Source: Pseudomonas asplenii (GTDB taxonomy: Bacteria; Pseudomonadota; Gammaproteobacteria; Pseudomonadales; Pseudomonadaceae). From it: a stretch of DNA of 64,000 nucleotides. Under the pieces are notes generated by a model. It did not search any database, was not told the origin of the DNA, and saw only the letters and a list, made by a program, of their open reading frames with translations. The stretch is taken from positions 410,968 through 474,967 of the forward strand of contig NZ_JSYZ01000009.1 of assembly GCF_001293465.1 (NCBI RefSeq), given 5' to 3'. Of this stretch, positions 27,743 through 37,328 are shown in pieces; the stretch's first letter is position 1; each line of letters begins with the position of its first letter. The translations under genes and the position numbers were made by a program.

Positions 27743-28558
27743 TCAAACTTCCAATAGCGCGCGGGCAATGCCTTGCAGTTTACGGGTGAGCGGCCCTACC
27801 GACCAGCTCAGATCGGCCAAGGCGCGAACCGGCCAGACGCCGTAAACGCTGTTACAGAGAAAGACCTCATCAGCTTGCCGGAGTTGCTCCATGCTGATGT
27901 CCGAAATATCCACAGGGATCCCCAGGTCCCGGGCCTGGTCCAGCAATTCGGCACGCATCACCCCGGCCACGCCGCAACGGCTCAGATCGGCCGTGCGCAG
28001 CACGCCATCGCTGACCAGGAACAGGTTGCTGAACACGCCCTCGATCACCCGCCCGGCAGCATCGAGCATCAGCCCTTCGGCATGCTCGCCATCCTGCCAT
28101 TCGCTACGGGCAATGACCTGTTCCAGCCGGTTGAGGTGCTTGAGACCGGCCAGCAACGGCTGCTCGGACAAACGGGTGGTGCAGGGAAAGAGACGGATCC
28201 CCAGGTTCTGCAGGGCCGGTGGATAAGTCGGCAGCGGGCTGCCTTGCAGGATGCGCCGCGGCTGCGCATCGGCCGCCGCGGCATAACCACGCAGGCTGTC
28301 GCCGCGGGTGAGGATCAGCTTGAGCACACCCTCGCCCAGTGCGGCGCTGTAGACCAGCAGTTCGCTGCGAATCACTGCCTGATTGGCGGCGAAACCCAGT
28401 CGGCGGCAGCCGTCGGCCAGGCGCTGCAGGTGCCGTTCGAGCAGCAGCGGGCGCCCGCCCCTGACGGCGATGGTCTCGAACAGACCATCGCCATAGGCCA
28501 GGCCGCGGTCCTTGAGCGGCAACGAATCAGCCGGCTGACCGTCGACCCAGCTCTGCAT
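27743..28558 (-). CDS. pabC: Aminodeoxychorismate lyase
   Basis: A 271-residue fold-type IV PLP enzyme making p-aminobenzoate for folate. The ATG at 28558 overlaps the fabF stop (TGATG); a GTG at 28561 is the longer alternative. Motifs are DRGLAYGDGLFETIAVRGG, the catalytic Lys in LKHLNRLEQVIAR, and VIEGVFSNLFLV. The order fabF-pabC-mltG is the same as in E. coli and P. aeruginosa. Confidence 0.92.
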   Translation of the reverse strand: MQSWVDGQPADSLPLKDRGLAYGDGLFETIAVRGGRPLLLERHLQRLADGCRRLGFAANQAVIRSELLVYSAALGEGVLKLILTRGDSLRGYAAAADAQPRRILQGSPLPTYPPALQNLGIRLFPCTTRLSEQPLLAGLKHLNRLEQVIARSEWQDGEHAEGLMLDAAGRVIEGVFSNLFLVSDGVLRTADLSRCGVAGVMRAELLDQARDLGIPVDISDISMEQLRQADEVFLCNSVYGVWPVRALADLSWSVGPLTRKLQGIARALLEV

Positions 28559-29802
28559 CACTCGGCGAACCGACGGAACACCAGCGAACCGTTGGTGCCA
28601 CCGAACCCGAAGGAGTTGGACAGCACCACGTCGATCGGCATGCGCCGTGCTTCGTGAGGCACGAAGTCGAGGTCACAGCCTTCGTCCGGCTCGTCGAGGT
28701 TGATGGTCGGCGGCGCCACCTGGTCGGCGATGGCCAGGACGCTGAAGATCGCCTCGATCGCACCGGCGGCACCCAGCAGGTGACCGGTCATCGACTTGGT
28801 CGAGCTGACCGCCAGCTTGTGGGCATGCTCGCCGAACACGGTCTTGATCGCCTCGACTTCGGCGATGTCACCGGCCGGGGTCGACGTACCGTGGGCGTTG
28901 ATGTACTGCACCTGGTCCGGGGTGATCCCGGCATCACGCAGGGCGTTGGCGATGCAACGTGCCGCGCCGGCGCCATCGGCGGGTGGCGAGGTCATGTGGT
29001 AGGCGTCGCCGCTCATGCCGAAGCCGATCAGTTCGGCGTAGATCGTCGCACCACGTGCCTTGGCATGCTCCAGCTCTTCGAGCACCAGGGCACCGGCACC
29101 GTCGGACAGTACGAAGCCATCACGGCCCTTGTCCCAAGGACGGCTGGCGCGAGTCGGCTCGTCGTTGCGGGTCGACAGCGCGCGCGAAGCGCCGAAGCCG
29201 CCCATGCCGAGGCCGCAAGCGGCCATTTCCGCACCGCCGGCGATCATCACGTCGGCTTCGCCGTAGGCGATGTTGCGCGCCGCCATGCCGATACAGTGGG
29301 TACCGGTGGTGCAGGCGGTGGAGATGGCGTAGTTCGGTCCCTGCGCACCCAGGTGGATGGACAGGAAGCCGGAAATCATGTTGATGATCGAGCCAGGCAC
29401 GAAGAACGGCGAAATGCGCCGCGGCCCGGAATCATGCAGGGTGCGGCTGGTTTCCTCGATATTGGTCAGACCGCCAATACCCGAGCCCATGGCCACGCCG
29501 ATACGTTCACGGTTGGCGTCGGTGACTTCCAGGCCCGCGTCGCGGATCGCCTGAAAACCGGCTGCCAGGCCGTATTGAATGAACAAGTCGAGTTTGCGGG
29601 CTTCTTTGGCCGACAAGTATTCTTCGACATTGAAGCCTTTTACCGAGCCACCAAAACGGGTGGTATAGGCAGAAAGGTCTGTGTGTTCGATCAGACCAAT
29701 GCCACTACGGCCAGCCAGAATGCCCTGCCAGGTACTCGGAACATCCGTACCCAATGGCGACAACATCCCCATACCGGTGACTACGACGCGTCTACGCGAC
29801 AC
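28558..29802 (-). CDS. fabF: Beta-ketoacyl-ACP synthase II
   Basis: A 414-residue condensing enzyme of fatty acid elongation. The nucleophilic Cys is in [13 protein letters not shown]. The two histidines are in [12 protein letters not shown] and [12 protein letters not shown], and the glycine-rich end is [12 protein letters not shown]. It follows acpP after a terminator, so some transcripts must read through or start in the 107-base gap. It is coupled to pabC. Confidence 0.95.
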   Translation of the reverse strand: MSRRRVVVTGMGMLSPLGTDVPSTWQGILAGRSGIGLIEHTDLSAYTTRFGGSVKGFNVEEYLSAKEARKLDLFIQYGLAAGFQAIRDAGLEVTDANRERIGVAMGSGIGGLTNIEETSRTLHDSGPRRISPFFVPGSIINMISGFLSIHLGAQGPNYAISTACTTGTHCIGMAARNIAYGEADVMIAGGAEMAACGLGMGGFGASRALSTRNDEPTRASRPWDKGRDGFVLSDGAGALVLEELEHAKARGATIYAELIGFGMSGDAYHMTSPPADGAGAARCIANALRDAGITPDQVQYINAHGTSTPAGDIAEVEAIKTVFGEHAHKLAVSSTKSMTGHLLGAAGAIEAIFSVLAIADQVAPPTINLDEPDEGCDLDFVPHEARRMPIDVVLSNSFGFGGTNGSLVFRRFAE

Positions 29803-29845
29803 AGCACTCTCCTTTTTCCTGTTGACCAGTTTGCCTCACCTAAAG

Positions 29846-29880
29846 AAAAAACCGCACGCCATGATGGCAGTGCGGTTTTT
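29846..29880 (-). terminator. Terminator/attenuator after acpP
   Basis: AAAAACCGCAC and GTGCGGTTTTT form an 11-bp stem with a 12-base loop; read on the minus strand it ends in a run of Ts. It lies between acpP and fabF and probably lowers fabF expression relative to the abundant ACP message. Confidence 0.8.
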
Positions 29881-29909
29881 CCATGACAGCAGGCAAAGAT
29901 TACAAACTA

Positions 29910-30146
29910 TTACGCCTGGTTGGCGTTGATGTAATCGATAGCAGCTTGTACGGTGGTGATTTTTTCAGCTTCTTCGTCAGGGATTTCGGTCTCGAATTCC
30001 TCTTCCAGAGCCATCACCAGCTCAACGGTGTCAAGGGAGTCGGCACCCAGGTCTTCAACGAAGGAAGATTCGTTCTTGACTTCTTCTTCCTTCACACCCA
30101 GTTGCTCGGCAACGATTTTCTTGACGCGTTCTTCGATGGTGCTCAT
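29910..30146 (-). CDS. acpP: Acyl carrier protein
   Basis: A 78-residue acidic protein. The phosphopantetheine attachment Ser is in [20 protein letters not shown] (residue 37). It carries acyl chains in fatty acid synthesis. It has its own promoter and terminator, which fits its high expression, and lies in the usual place between fabG and fabF. Confidence 0.97.
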   Translation of the reverse strand: MSTIEERVKKIVAEQLGVKEEEVKNESSFVEDLGADSLDTVELVMALEEEFETEIPDEEAEKITTVQAAIDYINANQA

Positions 30147-30198
30147 ACCTTGTTTTCACTCCTAATGGAAAAATTCAGGCAGCTGGCCGGTGGGTAAG

Positions 30199-30226
30199 TG
30201 TATAGAAAGGCTTTTCAGCTTTTCAA
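30199..30226 (-). promoter_or_regulatory. Sigma-70 promoter of acpP
   Basis: On the minus strand TTGAAA (30221-30226) and TATACA (30199-30204) are separated by 16 bases. Transcription would start near 30192, about 45 bases before the acpP ATG. AGGAG lies in that leader. Confidence 0.65.
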
Positions 30227-30343
30227 CCGAAAGCTTGCGCCTTCACCCCGCCGTGTCCCCCTGCCCGTCAATAAGTTGCAGCTTTATAACGGATTTTAGA
30301 CAGCTGGTATGACATTTTTTTGAAGCAATCCGTCACATTTGAA

Positions 30344-31084
30344 TTACATGTACATCCCGCCGTTCACCGGAATTGTAGCTCCGGTCACGTATGCCGCACC
30401 CTCCGAAGCCAGGAAAGCGACCACTTGCGCGATCTCCTGAGCCTGGCCCAGACGGCCCAGCGGAATCTGCGTCAACAGGGCTTCGCGCTGTGCTTCCGGC
30501 AGTTCGCGGGTCATGTCGGTGTCGATGAAGCCTGGCGCCACCGAGTTTACCGTAATCGACCGCGAGCCGACCTCACGCGCGAGTGCGCGGCTGAAACCTT
30601 CGAGGCCTGCCTTGGCTGCCGCATAGTTTACTTGGCCTGCGTTGCCCATGGCACCCACTACCGAGCCGATATTGATGATTCGGCCCCAACGCGCCTTGGT
30701 CATGCCGCGCAGAACGCCCTTGGACAGGCGGTACAGACTGTTGAGGTTGGTATCGACCACGTCGTACCACTCATCGTCCTTCATGCGCATCATCAGGTTG
30801 TCGCGGGTGATGCCGGCGTTGTTGACCAGTACGGCCGGCGCACCGAACTGCTCGGTGATGCTCGCCAGGACGGCAGCGACCGACTCGTCGCTGGTGACGT
30901 TGAGTTCCAGGCCGGTGCCCTGGATGCCGTGCTCCTTGAGGGTCGCGGCAATGCGCTCGGCACCCGAGGCGGACGTCGCGGTGCCGATCACCACGGCGCC
31001 CAGGCGACCCAGCTCGAGGGCGATGGCTTGGCCGATACCACGGCTGGCGCCGGTGACCAGTGCAACTTTACCTTGCAGACTCAT
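30344..31084 (-). CDS. fabG: 3-oxoacyl-ACP reductase
   Basis: A 246-residue short-chain dehydrogenase using NADPH. The start at 31084 has AGGAG 6 bases upstream. Cofactor motif TGASRGIGQAI (about residues 11-21), NNAGITRDNL, active Ser in NIGSVVGAMGN, and the YAAAK pair are all present. It reduces the keto intermediate in fatty acid elongation. It is 16 bases after fabD. Confidence 0.96.
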   Translation of the reverse strand: MSLQGKVALVTGASRGIGQAIALELGRLGAVVIGTATSASGAERIAATLKEHGIQGTGLELNVTSDESVAAVLASITEQFGAPAVLVNNAGITRDNLMMRMKDDEWYDVVDTNLNSLYRLSKGVLRGMTKARWGRIINIGSVVGAMGNAGQVNYAAAKAGLEGFSRALAREVGSRSITVNSVAPGFIDTDMTRELPEAQREALLTQIPLGRLGQAQEIAQVVAFLASEGAAYVTGATIPVNGGMYM

Positions 31085-31100
31085 GCAGGCTTCTCCTAAT

Positions 31101-32039
31101 TCAGGCCTGCGCCGCGCGCGTGGCGGCGAAGGCATCCGGGGTATTCAGGTTGGACGTGTTGACGCCGTCGGCGCAACGCTTGTTCAGGCCGGCCAGGACC
31201 TTGCCAGGACCGCACTCGACCAGTTCGGTCGCGCCCTGGGCCGCCAGGTACTGCACGCACTCGACCCAGCGTACCGGCTTGTAGAGCTGTTCCAGCAGGT
31301 CGCGCTTGAGGCTGTCAAGGTCGGCGGCAACGCTGGCGCTGACGTTCTGCACCAGCGGGATCTGTGGTGCCTGCCAGTCGATGGCGGCAACGGATTCGGC
31401 GAAACGCTCGGCAGCCGGACGCATCAGTTCGCAGTGCGACGGCACGCTCACCGGCAGCGGCAGGGCGCGCTTGGCGCCCTTGGCCTTGCAGGCCTCCATG
31501 GCGCGCTCGACGGCGGCCTTGGCACCGGCGATCACCACCTGGCCCGGCGAGTTGAAGTTGACCGCGCTGACCACTTCGCCCTGGGCGGAGTCGGCACAGG
31601 CCGCCACGACATCGGCATCTTCCAGGCCGAGGATCGCCGCCATGGCACCCTGACCGGCCGGTACGGCCTCTTGCATCAGTTGGCCACGACGCTCGACCAG
31701 GCGAACGGCGTCGGCCAGGCTCAGGCTGCCGGCGGCAACCAGTGCGCTGTATTCACCCAGGCTGTGACCGGCAACGTAGGCCGGACGCCGACCACCTTCG
31801 GCCAGCCACAGGCGCCACAGGGCGACCGAGGCGGTGAGGATCGCCGGCTGGGTCTTGTCGGTCTGGTTCAGCAGTTCTTCCGGACCTTGCTGGGTCAGTG
31901 CCCAGAGGTCATAGCCCAGAGCCTGGGAGGCCTCGGCGAAGGTTTCCAGGATCAGCGGGTACTGTGCGCCCAGCTCGGCCAGCATGCCGAGGGACTGCGA
32001 GCCCTGCCCTGGAAAGACGAATGCGAGGGAGGTAGACAT
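31101..32039 (-). CDS. fabD: Malonyl-CoA:ACP transacylase
   Basis: A 312-residue enzyme that loads malonate onto ACP. The nucleophile elbow is GHSLGEYSALVAAG (Ser near residue 92). The N-terminus FVFPGQGSQSLGML and the catalytic His in VSVPSHCELM are standard. It is in the fab cluster after plsX, with a 138-base gap that may hold a promoter. Confidence 0.96.
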   Translation of the reverse strand: MSTSLAFVFPGQGSQSLGMLAELGAQYPLILETFAEASQALGYDLWALTQQGPEELLNQTDKTQPAILTASVALWRLWLAEGGRRPAYVAGHSLGEYSALVAAGSLSLADAVRLVERRGQLMQEAVPAGQGAMAAILGLEDADVVAACADSAQGEVVSAVNFNSPGQVVIAGAKAAVERAMEACKAKGAKRALPLPVSVPSHCELMRPAAERFAESVAAIDWQAPQIPLVQNVSASVAADLDSLKRDLLEQLYKPVRWVECVQYLAAQGATELVECGPGKVLAGLNKRCADGVNTSNLNTPDAFAATRAAQA

Positions 32040-32177
32040 GAAACGAGCCCCTAATGATCTTATCGTCGGAGAGTTGGCGTTCCGTCGGAATACAACGAAC
32101 GGAAACGCAATAAACTGTCAGTTGGATGGCCCATTGAACCGGGCGGTCACATTGTAAGCGCCTGCCGGGCAAAACGC

Positions 32178-33188
32178 CTAAAGCAACAGGTCCTCCAGAC
32201 GCCCATGCAGGCGTTCGGGAAGGTTTTCCTGGATCTCGATCAGCGCCCGCTGGATTGCGCTCTGCAAACCCTGCACGCCGGCCGAGCCATGGCTCTTGAC
32301 CACGATCCCCTGCAGACCGAGGAAGCTCGCACCGTTGTGCCGCGCCGGCGCCAGATCGGCCCGCAGCCGGCTGAGCAACGGCAAGGCCAGGGCACCGACC
32401 AGCCGCGACGCCAGGTTGCGCCGGAACAGCGCCTCGACGCGTGCGGCGATCATGGTCGCCAGCCCTTCGCTGGACTTGAGCAGGATGTTGCCGACAAAAC
32501 CGTCGCAGACTACCACGTCGGCCTCGCCACGATACAAGCCGTCACCCTCGATGAAACCGACGTAGTTCAAGCCGCGCGCCTGCTGCAGCAGCCCCGCCGC
32601 CAGCTTGACCTGCTGGTTGCCCTTGATGTCCTCGGTACCGACGTTCAACAGTGCCACCCGCGGGCGCACTACGCCCAGGGCCTCGGCGGCCACCGAGCCC
32701 ATCACGGCGAACTGGAACAGGTTTTCGGCGGTGCAATCGACATTCGCCCCCAGGTCGAGCAACTGGCAGTAGCCCCGTTGGGTCGGAATCGCCGCGACCA
32801 TCGCCGGCCGATCGATGCCCGGCAGGGTCTTGAGCACATGGCGCGACAGGGCCATCAGCGCCCCGGTATTGCCGGCGCTGACCACCGCATGGACGCGGTC
32901 ATCGTGCAGCAATTGCAAGGCCACCCGCATCGACGAGTCCGGCTTGCCCCGCAAGGCCTGGGACGGACGGTCATCCATGGTGACGACTTCGCTCGCCGGG
33001 ACGATATTCAGGCGCGCACGATCAACGGCCGGATAGCCAGCAATCAATTCTTCCAGGAGGGAGGGTTGACCGACGAGGGTCAGGTGCAGCGAGGGTGTAG
33101 TAGAAAGGCAGGCAACACTGGCCTGGACAATGTTGCGGGGACCGAAGTCCCCGCCCATTGCGTCGATCGCGATGATCTGAGCGGACAA
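32178..33188 (-). CDS. plsX: Phosphate acyltransferase PlsX
   Basis: A 336-residue enzyme making acyl-phosphate from acyl-ACP for phospholipid synthesis. The N-terminus is [13 protein letters not shown]. The family motifs [23 protein letters not shown] and [17 protein letters not shown] are present. It starts 3 bases after the rpmF stop, so they are co-translated. Confidence 0.95.
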   Translation of the reverse strand: MSAQIIAIDAMGGDFGPRNIVQASVACLSTTPSLHLTLVGQPSLLEELIAGYPAVDRARLNIVPASEVVTMDDRPSQALRGKPDSSMRVALQLLHDDRVHAVVSAGNTGALMALSRHVLKTLPGIDRPAMVAAIPTQRGYCQLLDLGANVDCTAENLFQFAVMGSVAAEALGVVRPRVALLNVGTEDIKGNQQVKLAAGLLQQARGLNYVGFIEGDGLYRGEADVVVCDGFVGNILLKSSEGLATMIAARVEALFRRNLASRLVGALALPLLSRLRADLAPARHNGASFLGLQGIVVKSHGSAGVQGLQSAIQRALIEIQENLPERLHGRLEDLLL

Positions 33189-33191
33189 GAT

Positions 33192-33374
33192 TTACTCGTC
33201 AGCGCCCTTGTCGATCACTTTACGACCACGGTATACGCCTTCTGGCGAAACGTGGTGACGCAGGTGAACTTCACCGGTGGTCTTTTCCACGGACAGAGCG
33301 TTGGCCTCGAGGGCATCGTGCGAACGACGCATGTCACGGGCAGAGCGGGATTTTTTGTTCTGCTGAACAGCCAT
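33192..33374 (-). CDS. rpmF: 50S ribosomal protein L32
   Basis: A 60-residue basic protein starting [20 protein letters not shown] with the [13 protein letters not shown] stretch. It lacks the zinc cysteines of the C+ form, normal for gammaproteobacteria. It lies between yceD and plsX as in E. coli. Confidence 0.96.
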   Translation of the reverse strand: MAVQQNKKSRSARDMRRSHDALEANALSVEKTTGEVHLRHHVSPEGVYRGRKVIDKGADE

Positions 33375-33387
33375 AATTGATTAACTC

Positions 33388-33915
33388 CTAAACGTTTGGG
33401 TCACGCTTTAACTGCGCCAATACACTGAACGGGTTGGACCGCGTTACCTCGTCCTCGGCTGGTTCGGGCTCGTCGAGCCCCGCCGGCTGCTGGCATTCTT
33501 CCGGATGATGAGCAGGCACAATGGGCAAGGCGAGCAGAAGCTCTTCCTCGATCAATGCCTGCAGATCCAAAGGATCTTCGCCCAGTTCCAGCACGTCATA
33601 ACCTTTCGGCAACGACTGGGTATTCGCACCCTCCTTCACCACAGCATAACTGCATTCACTGTGAATCGGCAGGGTGACCAGCTCAAGACAACGCTGGCAA
33701 ACCATCTTGACTTCGGTGTCAATAAAGCTGTGGATAACCACAGACTTACGTTCATCTCGTTCAAAAACGAATTTGGCCTGCACCGTACCGACTGTGTCGG
33801 AAAGCGGGTCGCAGAGTCTCTCCAAATCGGCCAGCAGCAGCTCACCCTGGAGGGTGGTGCCGCGATCAGCCAATTTGCGCGGGTCAACGTGAGGTGGAAT
33901 CGGGTCATTCAACAT
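33388..33915 (-). CDS. yceD: YceD/DUF177 protein, 23S rRNA accumulation factor
   Basis: A 175-residue protein. The start at 33915 (MLNDPIPPHVDPRKLADRG) has no ribosome site; a consensus promoter ends 9 bases before it, so the message is probably nearly leaderless. The cysteine pair in KMVCQRCLELVTLPI and the acidic LGEDPLDLQALIEEELLLALP are family marks. YceD is linked to 23S rRNA accumulation in bacteria and plants. It heads the yceD-rpmF-plsX operon. Confidence 0.9.
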   Translation of the reverse strand: MLNDPIPPHVDPRKLADRGTTLQGELLLADLERLCDPLSDTVGTVQAKFVFERDERKSVVIHSFIDTEVKMVCQRCLELVTLPIHSECSYAVVKEGANTQSLPKGYDVLELGEDPLDLQALIEEELLLALPIVPAHHPEECQQPAGLDEPEPAEDEVTRSNPFSVLAQLKRDPNV

Positions 33916-33924
33916 AGGCGCAGC

Positions 33925-33952
33925 ATTATAGGGATGCACCCGCCCATGTCAA
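33925..33952 (-). promoter_or_regulatory. Perfect-consensus sigma-70 promoter of yceD
   Basis: On the minus strand TTGACA (33947-33952), 16 bases, TATAAT (33925-33930). The predicted start point is near 33918, three bases before the yceD ATG. Confidence 0.85.
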
Positions 33953-34020
33953 AGGAAATTCAGCCCTGTCCGTCGGCTTCGCCTGTGGATAGAATCGCCG
34001 ACCACCTTCAGGAGAAGCGC

Positions 34021-34599
34021 ATGCTGCCGTTGTTACTCGCCTCAAGCTCGGTCTACCGCCGGGAATTGCTCGACCGCCTGCGCCTGCCCTTCACGTGCAG
34101 CTCGCCCGATATCGACGAAAGCCACCAGCCGGGCGAGCCTGCCGAAGCGCTGGTACGGCGCCTGGCCGAACAGAAGGCGCGAGCCCTGTCCGCCAGCCAC
34201 CCGCGGCACCTGATCATCGGCTCGGACCAGGTCGCGGTGCTCGACGGGCGCATCCTCGGCAAGCCCCACCGTTTCGAAACGGCCCGGGAACAGTTGCTGG
34301 CCGCCAGCGGTGCCCGGGTGAGCTTCCTCACCGGCCTGGCGCTGCTCAACAACCAGAGCGGCCGCTGCCAGGTCGATTGCGTGGCCTTTACCGTGCACAT
34401 GCGCCAGCTCGACGAACAGCGCATCGAACGCTACCTGCGCGCCGAACAGCCCTACGACTGCGCTGGCAGCTTCAAGGCCGAAGGCCTGGGCGTGAGCCTG
34501 TTCCAGAGCACCGAAGGGACGGATGCCACCAGCCTGATCGGCCTGCCGCTGATCCGCCTGGTGGATATGTTGCTGGCCGAGGGCGTCGAGATTCCCTGA
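34021..34599 (+). CDS. Maf-like nucleotide pyrophosphatase (YceF type)
   Basis: A 192-residue protein. The ATG at 34021 follows AGGAG at 6 bases. The N-terminal LLLASSSVYRRELLDRL, IIGSDQVAVLDGRILGKP and the late YDCAGSFKAEGLG are Maf signatures; the S-S-x-x-R-x-x-L start and position next to yceD-rpmF match the YceF subgroup, which hydrolyses m7GTP and so keeps methylated nucleotides out of RNA. It diverges from yceD. Confidence 0.9.
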   Translation: MLPLLLASSSVYRRELLDRLRLPFTCSSPDIDESHQPGEPAEALVRRLAEQKARALSASHPRHLIIGSDQVAVLDGRILGKPHRFETAREQLLAASGARVSFLTGLALLNNQSGRCQVDCVAFTVHMRQLDEQRIERYLRAEQPYDCAGSFKAEGLGVSLFQSTEGTDATSLIGLPLIRLVDMLLAEGVEIP

Positions 34600-34608
34600 C
34601 CCCGGGAC

Positions 34609-34636
34609 ACGCCCACCGCAGGATGACGGTGGGCGT
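34609..34636. terminator. Hairpin between convergent maf and sppA
   Basis: ACGCCCACCG pairs with CGGTGGGCGT in a perfect 10-bp stem with an 8-base loop. No T-run follows on either side, so it may act as a Rho-assisted or processing stem. Confidence 0.5.
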
Positions 34637-34648
34637 ACGCAGAGGCTG

Positions 34649-35635
34649 TCAGCGCAGGGTCGGCCCCTGGAAACCCATCCACATGGCCAGGTGTTCAGCC
34701 ACGCTCGCCCCGAGCTTTTTCGAGAAGCGGTCGAGCGGCGACTCCTGAACAGTGAAGTCCACCAGCTTCTTCTCGCCGATCACGTCCCGTGCCACCGAAC
34801 TGGCACTGCCCAGGCCGTCGATCAGCCCCAGCGACAACGCCTGCTCGCCGGACCAGACCAGCCCGGAGAACAGCTCCGGATGCTCCTTGTCCTTGAGGCG
34901 GTCACCCCGGCCCTTCTTCACGCTGGCAATGAACTGGTTGTGGGTGGTGTCCAGCACGCCCTGCCAGAAGCGGGTCTCATCCGCCTTCTGTGGCTGGAAC
35001 GGATCGAGGAACGACTTGTGCTCACCCGAGGAGTAGGCGCGACGCTCCACGCCGAGCTTCTCCATGGTACCGACGAATCCGTAGCCCGCCGCCGTCACAC
35101 CGATGGAACCGACCAGGCTGGCCTTGTCGGCATAGATTTCGTCGGCCGCACTGGCAATGTAATAGGCGCCCGACGCACCGAGATCGGAGATCACCGCATA
35201 GACCTTGGTATTCTGATGCAGGCCACGCAGGCGACGGATCTCGTCATAGACATAGCCCGACTGCACCGGACTGCCGCCCGGGCTGTTGATACGCAGGATG
35301 ATGCCCTTGACCTTGGGATCCTCGAAGGCCGTACGCAGGCTGCCGACGATATTGTCGGCGCTGGCCGACTCCTTGTCCGCGATCATGCCGCGCACCTCGA
35401 TCAACGCGGTGTAGTGAGCGCCACGACTGGCGCTCTTTTCCACATCGACCAGGGGCGAGAGCATCACCAACACGGTTCCCACGTAGACAAAGGCCAGCAG
35501 CTTGAAGAAGATCCCCCAACGCCGGGCCCGACGCTGCTCGGTGATGCCGGCCTGAAGCGTACGCTCCAGCAGCTTCCAGCTTTTATCTTCGCCGTCGGCA
35601 TTCGCCTTGGACGGTGCATTCCATTCATCAGCCAT
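34649..35635 (-). CDS. sppA: Signal peptide peptidase SppA, S49 family
   Basis: A 328-residue inner-membrane protease that degrades cleaved signal peptides. It has an N-terminal membrane segment (LLAFVYVGTVLVML), then the S49 domain with ILRINSPGGSPVQSG, DLGASGAYYIASAAD carrying the catalytic Ser, and the Lys-containing region DKASLVGSIGV. The size is that of the short form with one catalytic domain. It lies 20 bases after the HAD gene. Confidence 0.92.
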   Translation of the reverse strand: MADEWNAPSKANADGEDKSWKLLERTLQAGITEQRRARRWGIFFKLLAFVYVGTVLVMLSPLVDVEKSASRGAHYTALIEVRGMIADKESASADNIVGSLRTAFEDPKVKGIILRINSPGGSPVQSGYVYDEIRRLRGLHQNTKVYAVISDLGASGAYYIASAADEIYADKASLVGSIGVTAAGYGFVGTMEKLGVERRAYSSGEHKSFLDPFQPQKADETRFWQGVLDTTHNQFIASVKKGRGDRLKDKEHPELFSGLVWSGEQALSLGLIDGLGSASSVARDVIGEKKLVDFTVQESPLDRFSKKLGASVAEHLAMWMGFQGPTLR

Positions 35636-35655
35636 ATGTGCTCACCCCAGTAGAC

Positions 35656-36318
35656 TCAATTGGCCTGGCCATTCAACCAGGCATGCAACTCAGGAAAACT
35701 GTCGATCGCCAGGCGCGGTTCGAACACCTGCAACTCATCCAGGGACAAGGCACCGTAACCCACCGCCACGCTGTCCATGCCGGCATTGCGGGCCATCTGC
35801 AGGTCAAAGGCCGAGTCACCGACCATCAGCGCCTGGGACGCCGGCACGCCGCAATGGGCTAGAATCTCCTCAAGCATCAGCGGATGCGGCTTGCTCGCGG
35901 TTTCGTCGGCGGCCCGGGTGATATCGAAATAATCCAGCCAACCATGGGCCTTCAACACCCGGTCCAACCCGCGACGAGCCTTGCCAGTGGCCACCGCCAA
36001 TTGGTAGCCGGCCTCGCGGAACGCCGCCATGGACTCGACCACGCCCGGGAACAGTGGCGAAGGTACCGCTTCCAGGGCGATGTAGCTATCGGCGTAGTGT
36101 TGACGAAAAACTACCAGCTCTTCGTCGGAGATTTCTGGATAAAGGGTGCGAATCGCCTCTGGAAGGCCCAGACCGATAATACCCTTGACCGCCCGCTCGT
36201 CCCGCAGTGGAAAACCGGAGCGCCCTGCCGCCGCGCCCATCGCCTCGACGATCCGACCAATGGAATCGGCCAAGGTGCCGTCCCAGTCGAAAATCAGCAG
36301 TTTGTAATCAGCCCGCAC
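35656..36318 (-). CDS. HAD-superfamily phosphatase, phosphoglycolate-phosphatase-like
   Basis: A 220-residue HAD hydrolase. Motif I is [10 protein letters not shown], motif [11 protein letters not shown], and motif III/IV K in ASKPHP with [12 protein letters not shown]. It has the helical cap between motifs I and II. Relatives act on phosphoglycolate, sugar phosphates or nucleotides. Its start overlaps the rluC end by 11 bases. The substrate is not predictable. Confidence 0.85.
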   Translation of the reverse strand: MRADYKLLIFDWDGTLADSIGRIVEAMGAAAGRSGFPLRDERAVKGIIGLGLPEAIRTLYPEISDEELVVFRQHYADSYIALEAVPSPLFPGVVESMAAFREAGYQLAVATGKARRGLDRVLKAHGWLDYFDITRAADETASKPHPLMLEEILAHCGVPASQALMVGDSAFDLQMARNAGMDSVAVGYGALSLDELQVFEPRLAIDSFPELHAWLNGQAN

Positions 36319-37264
36319 TCAAGCGCTCCACGGTCCTGGCCCACATTTCATCCACCGGCGCCTGCAGCTTCAGCTCGCCGCCATCAGGCAGCGGCACTGT
36401 CAGCATGTAGGCATGCAGAAACAGGCGTTTGCCGCCCAGTTCACGGATTTCCCGGGTGAAGTCGTCATCCCCGTACTTGCTGTCGCCGGCGATGCAGTGG
36501 CCGGCATGCAGGGTGTGCACCCGAATCTGGTGGGTGCGACCGGTCACCGGCTTGGCTTCGACCAGGGTGGCGAAGTCGTTGAAACGACGCAGCACCTTGA
36601 ACACCGTCAGCGCATCCTTGCCCTCGTCGTTGACCTCCACCATGCGCTCGCCGGAGCGCAGGTTGCTCTTGAGCAACGGAGCCCGCACCTGCTTGACCGA
36701 GGTTGCCCAGTGACCACGCACCAGCGCCATGTAGCGCTTGTCGACGCCATCGCCGCGCAACGCCTCGTGCAGATGGCGCAGCATGCTGCGCTTCTTGGCG
36801 ATCATCAGCAGCCCGGAGGTGTCGCGATCCAGGCGGTGCACAAGCTCCAGCTCCTTGGCTTCGGGACGCAACTGACGAAAGGCTTCGATCACGCCGAAAC
36901 TCAGGCCGCTGCCACCATGCACGGCGATACCCGCCGGTTTGTTGATCACGATGAGCGCCTTGTCCTCATACACGATCGAGTCCTCCAGGCGCTGCAGCAG
37001 CCCCTGGGCGACAGGCACGGGTTCGTCGCGCTCGGGAACGCGCACGGGAGGCACACGAACGATATCGCCTGCCTGCAGCTTGTACTCGGGCTTGATCCGC
37101 CCCTTGTTCACTCGCACTTCGCCTTTGCGCAAGATGCGGTAAATCAAGGTCTTGGGTACGCCTTTGAGCCGGGCCAGGAGAAAATTGTCGATGCGTTGGC
37201 CGGCAAATTCCGGCGAAACCTCGAGCAGTTGAACGCCAGAGGTCGGGGGGGTAGTCGTCGTCAT
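36308..37264 (-). CDS. rluC: 23S rRNA pseudouridine synthase C
   Basis: A 318-residue enzyme modifying U955, U2504 and U2580 in E. coli numbering. The S4 RNA-binding domain is at about residues 17-75 ([20 protein letters not shown]). The catalytic Asp is in [16 protein letters not shown], and GRTHQIRVH follows. It is divergent from rne, the normal Pseudomonas arrangement. Confidence 0.95.
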   Translation of the reverse strand: MTTTTPPTSGVQLLEVSPEFAGQRIDNFLLARLKGVPKTLIYRILRKGEVRVNKGRIKPEYKLQAGDIVRVPPVRVPERDEPVPVAQGLLQRLEDSIVYEDKALIVINKPAGIAVHGGSGLSFGVIEAFRQLRPEAKELELVHRLDRDTSGLLMIAKKRSMLRHLHEALRGDGVDKRYMALVRGHWATSVKQVRAPLLKSNLRSGERMVEVNDEGKDALTVFKVLRRFNDFATLVEAKPVTGRTHQIRVHTLHAGHCIAGDSKYGDDDFTREIRELGGKRLFLHAYMLTVPLPDGGELKLQAPVDEMWARTVERLSAG

Positions 37265-37293
37265 GTCGCGGATGATAACAATTTTTTATGGAA

Positions 37294-37322
37294 TTGAAGC
37301 ACTTAATCATTGCTGCTATAGT
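37294..37322 (+). promoter_or_regulatory. Sigma-70 promoter of rne
   Basis: TTGAAG (37294-37299), a 17-base spacer and TATAGT (37317-37322). The start point would be near 37329, giving an rne leader of about 655 nt. Confidence 0.65.
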
Positions 37323-37328
37323 CGCGAA

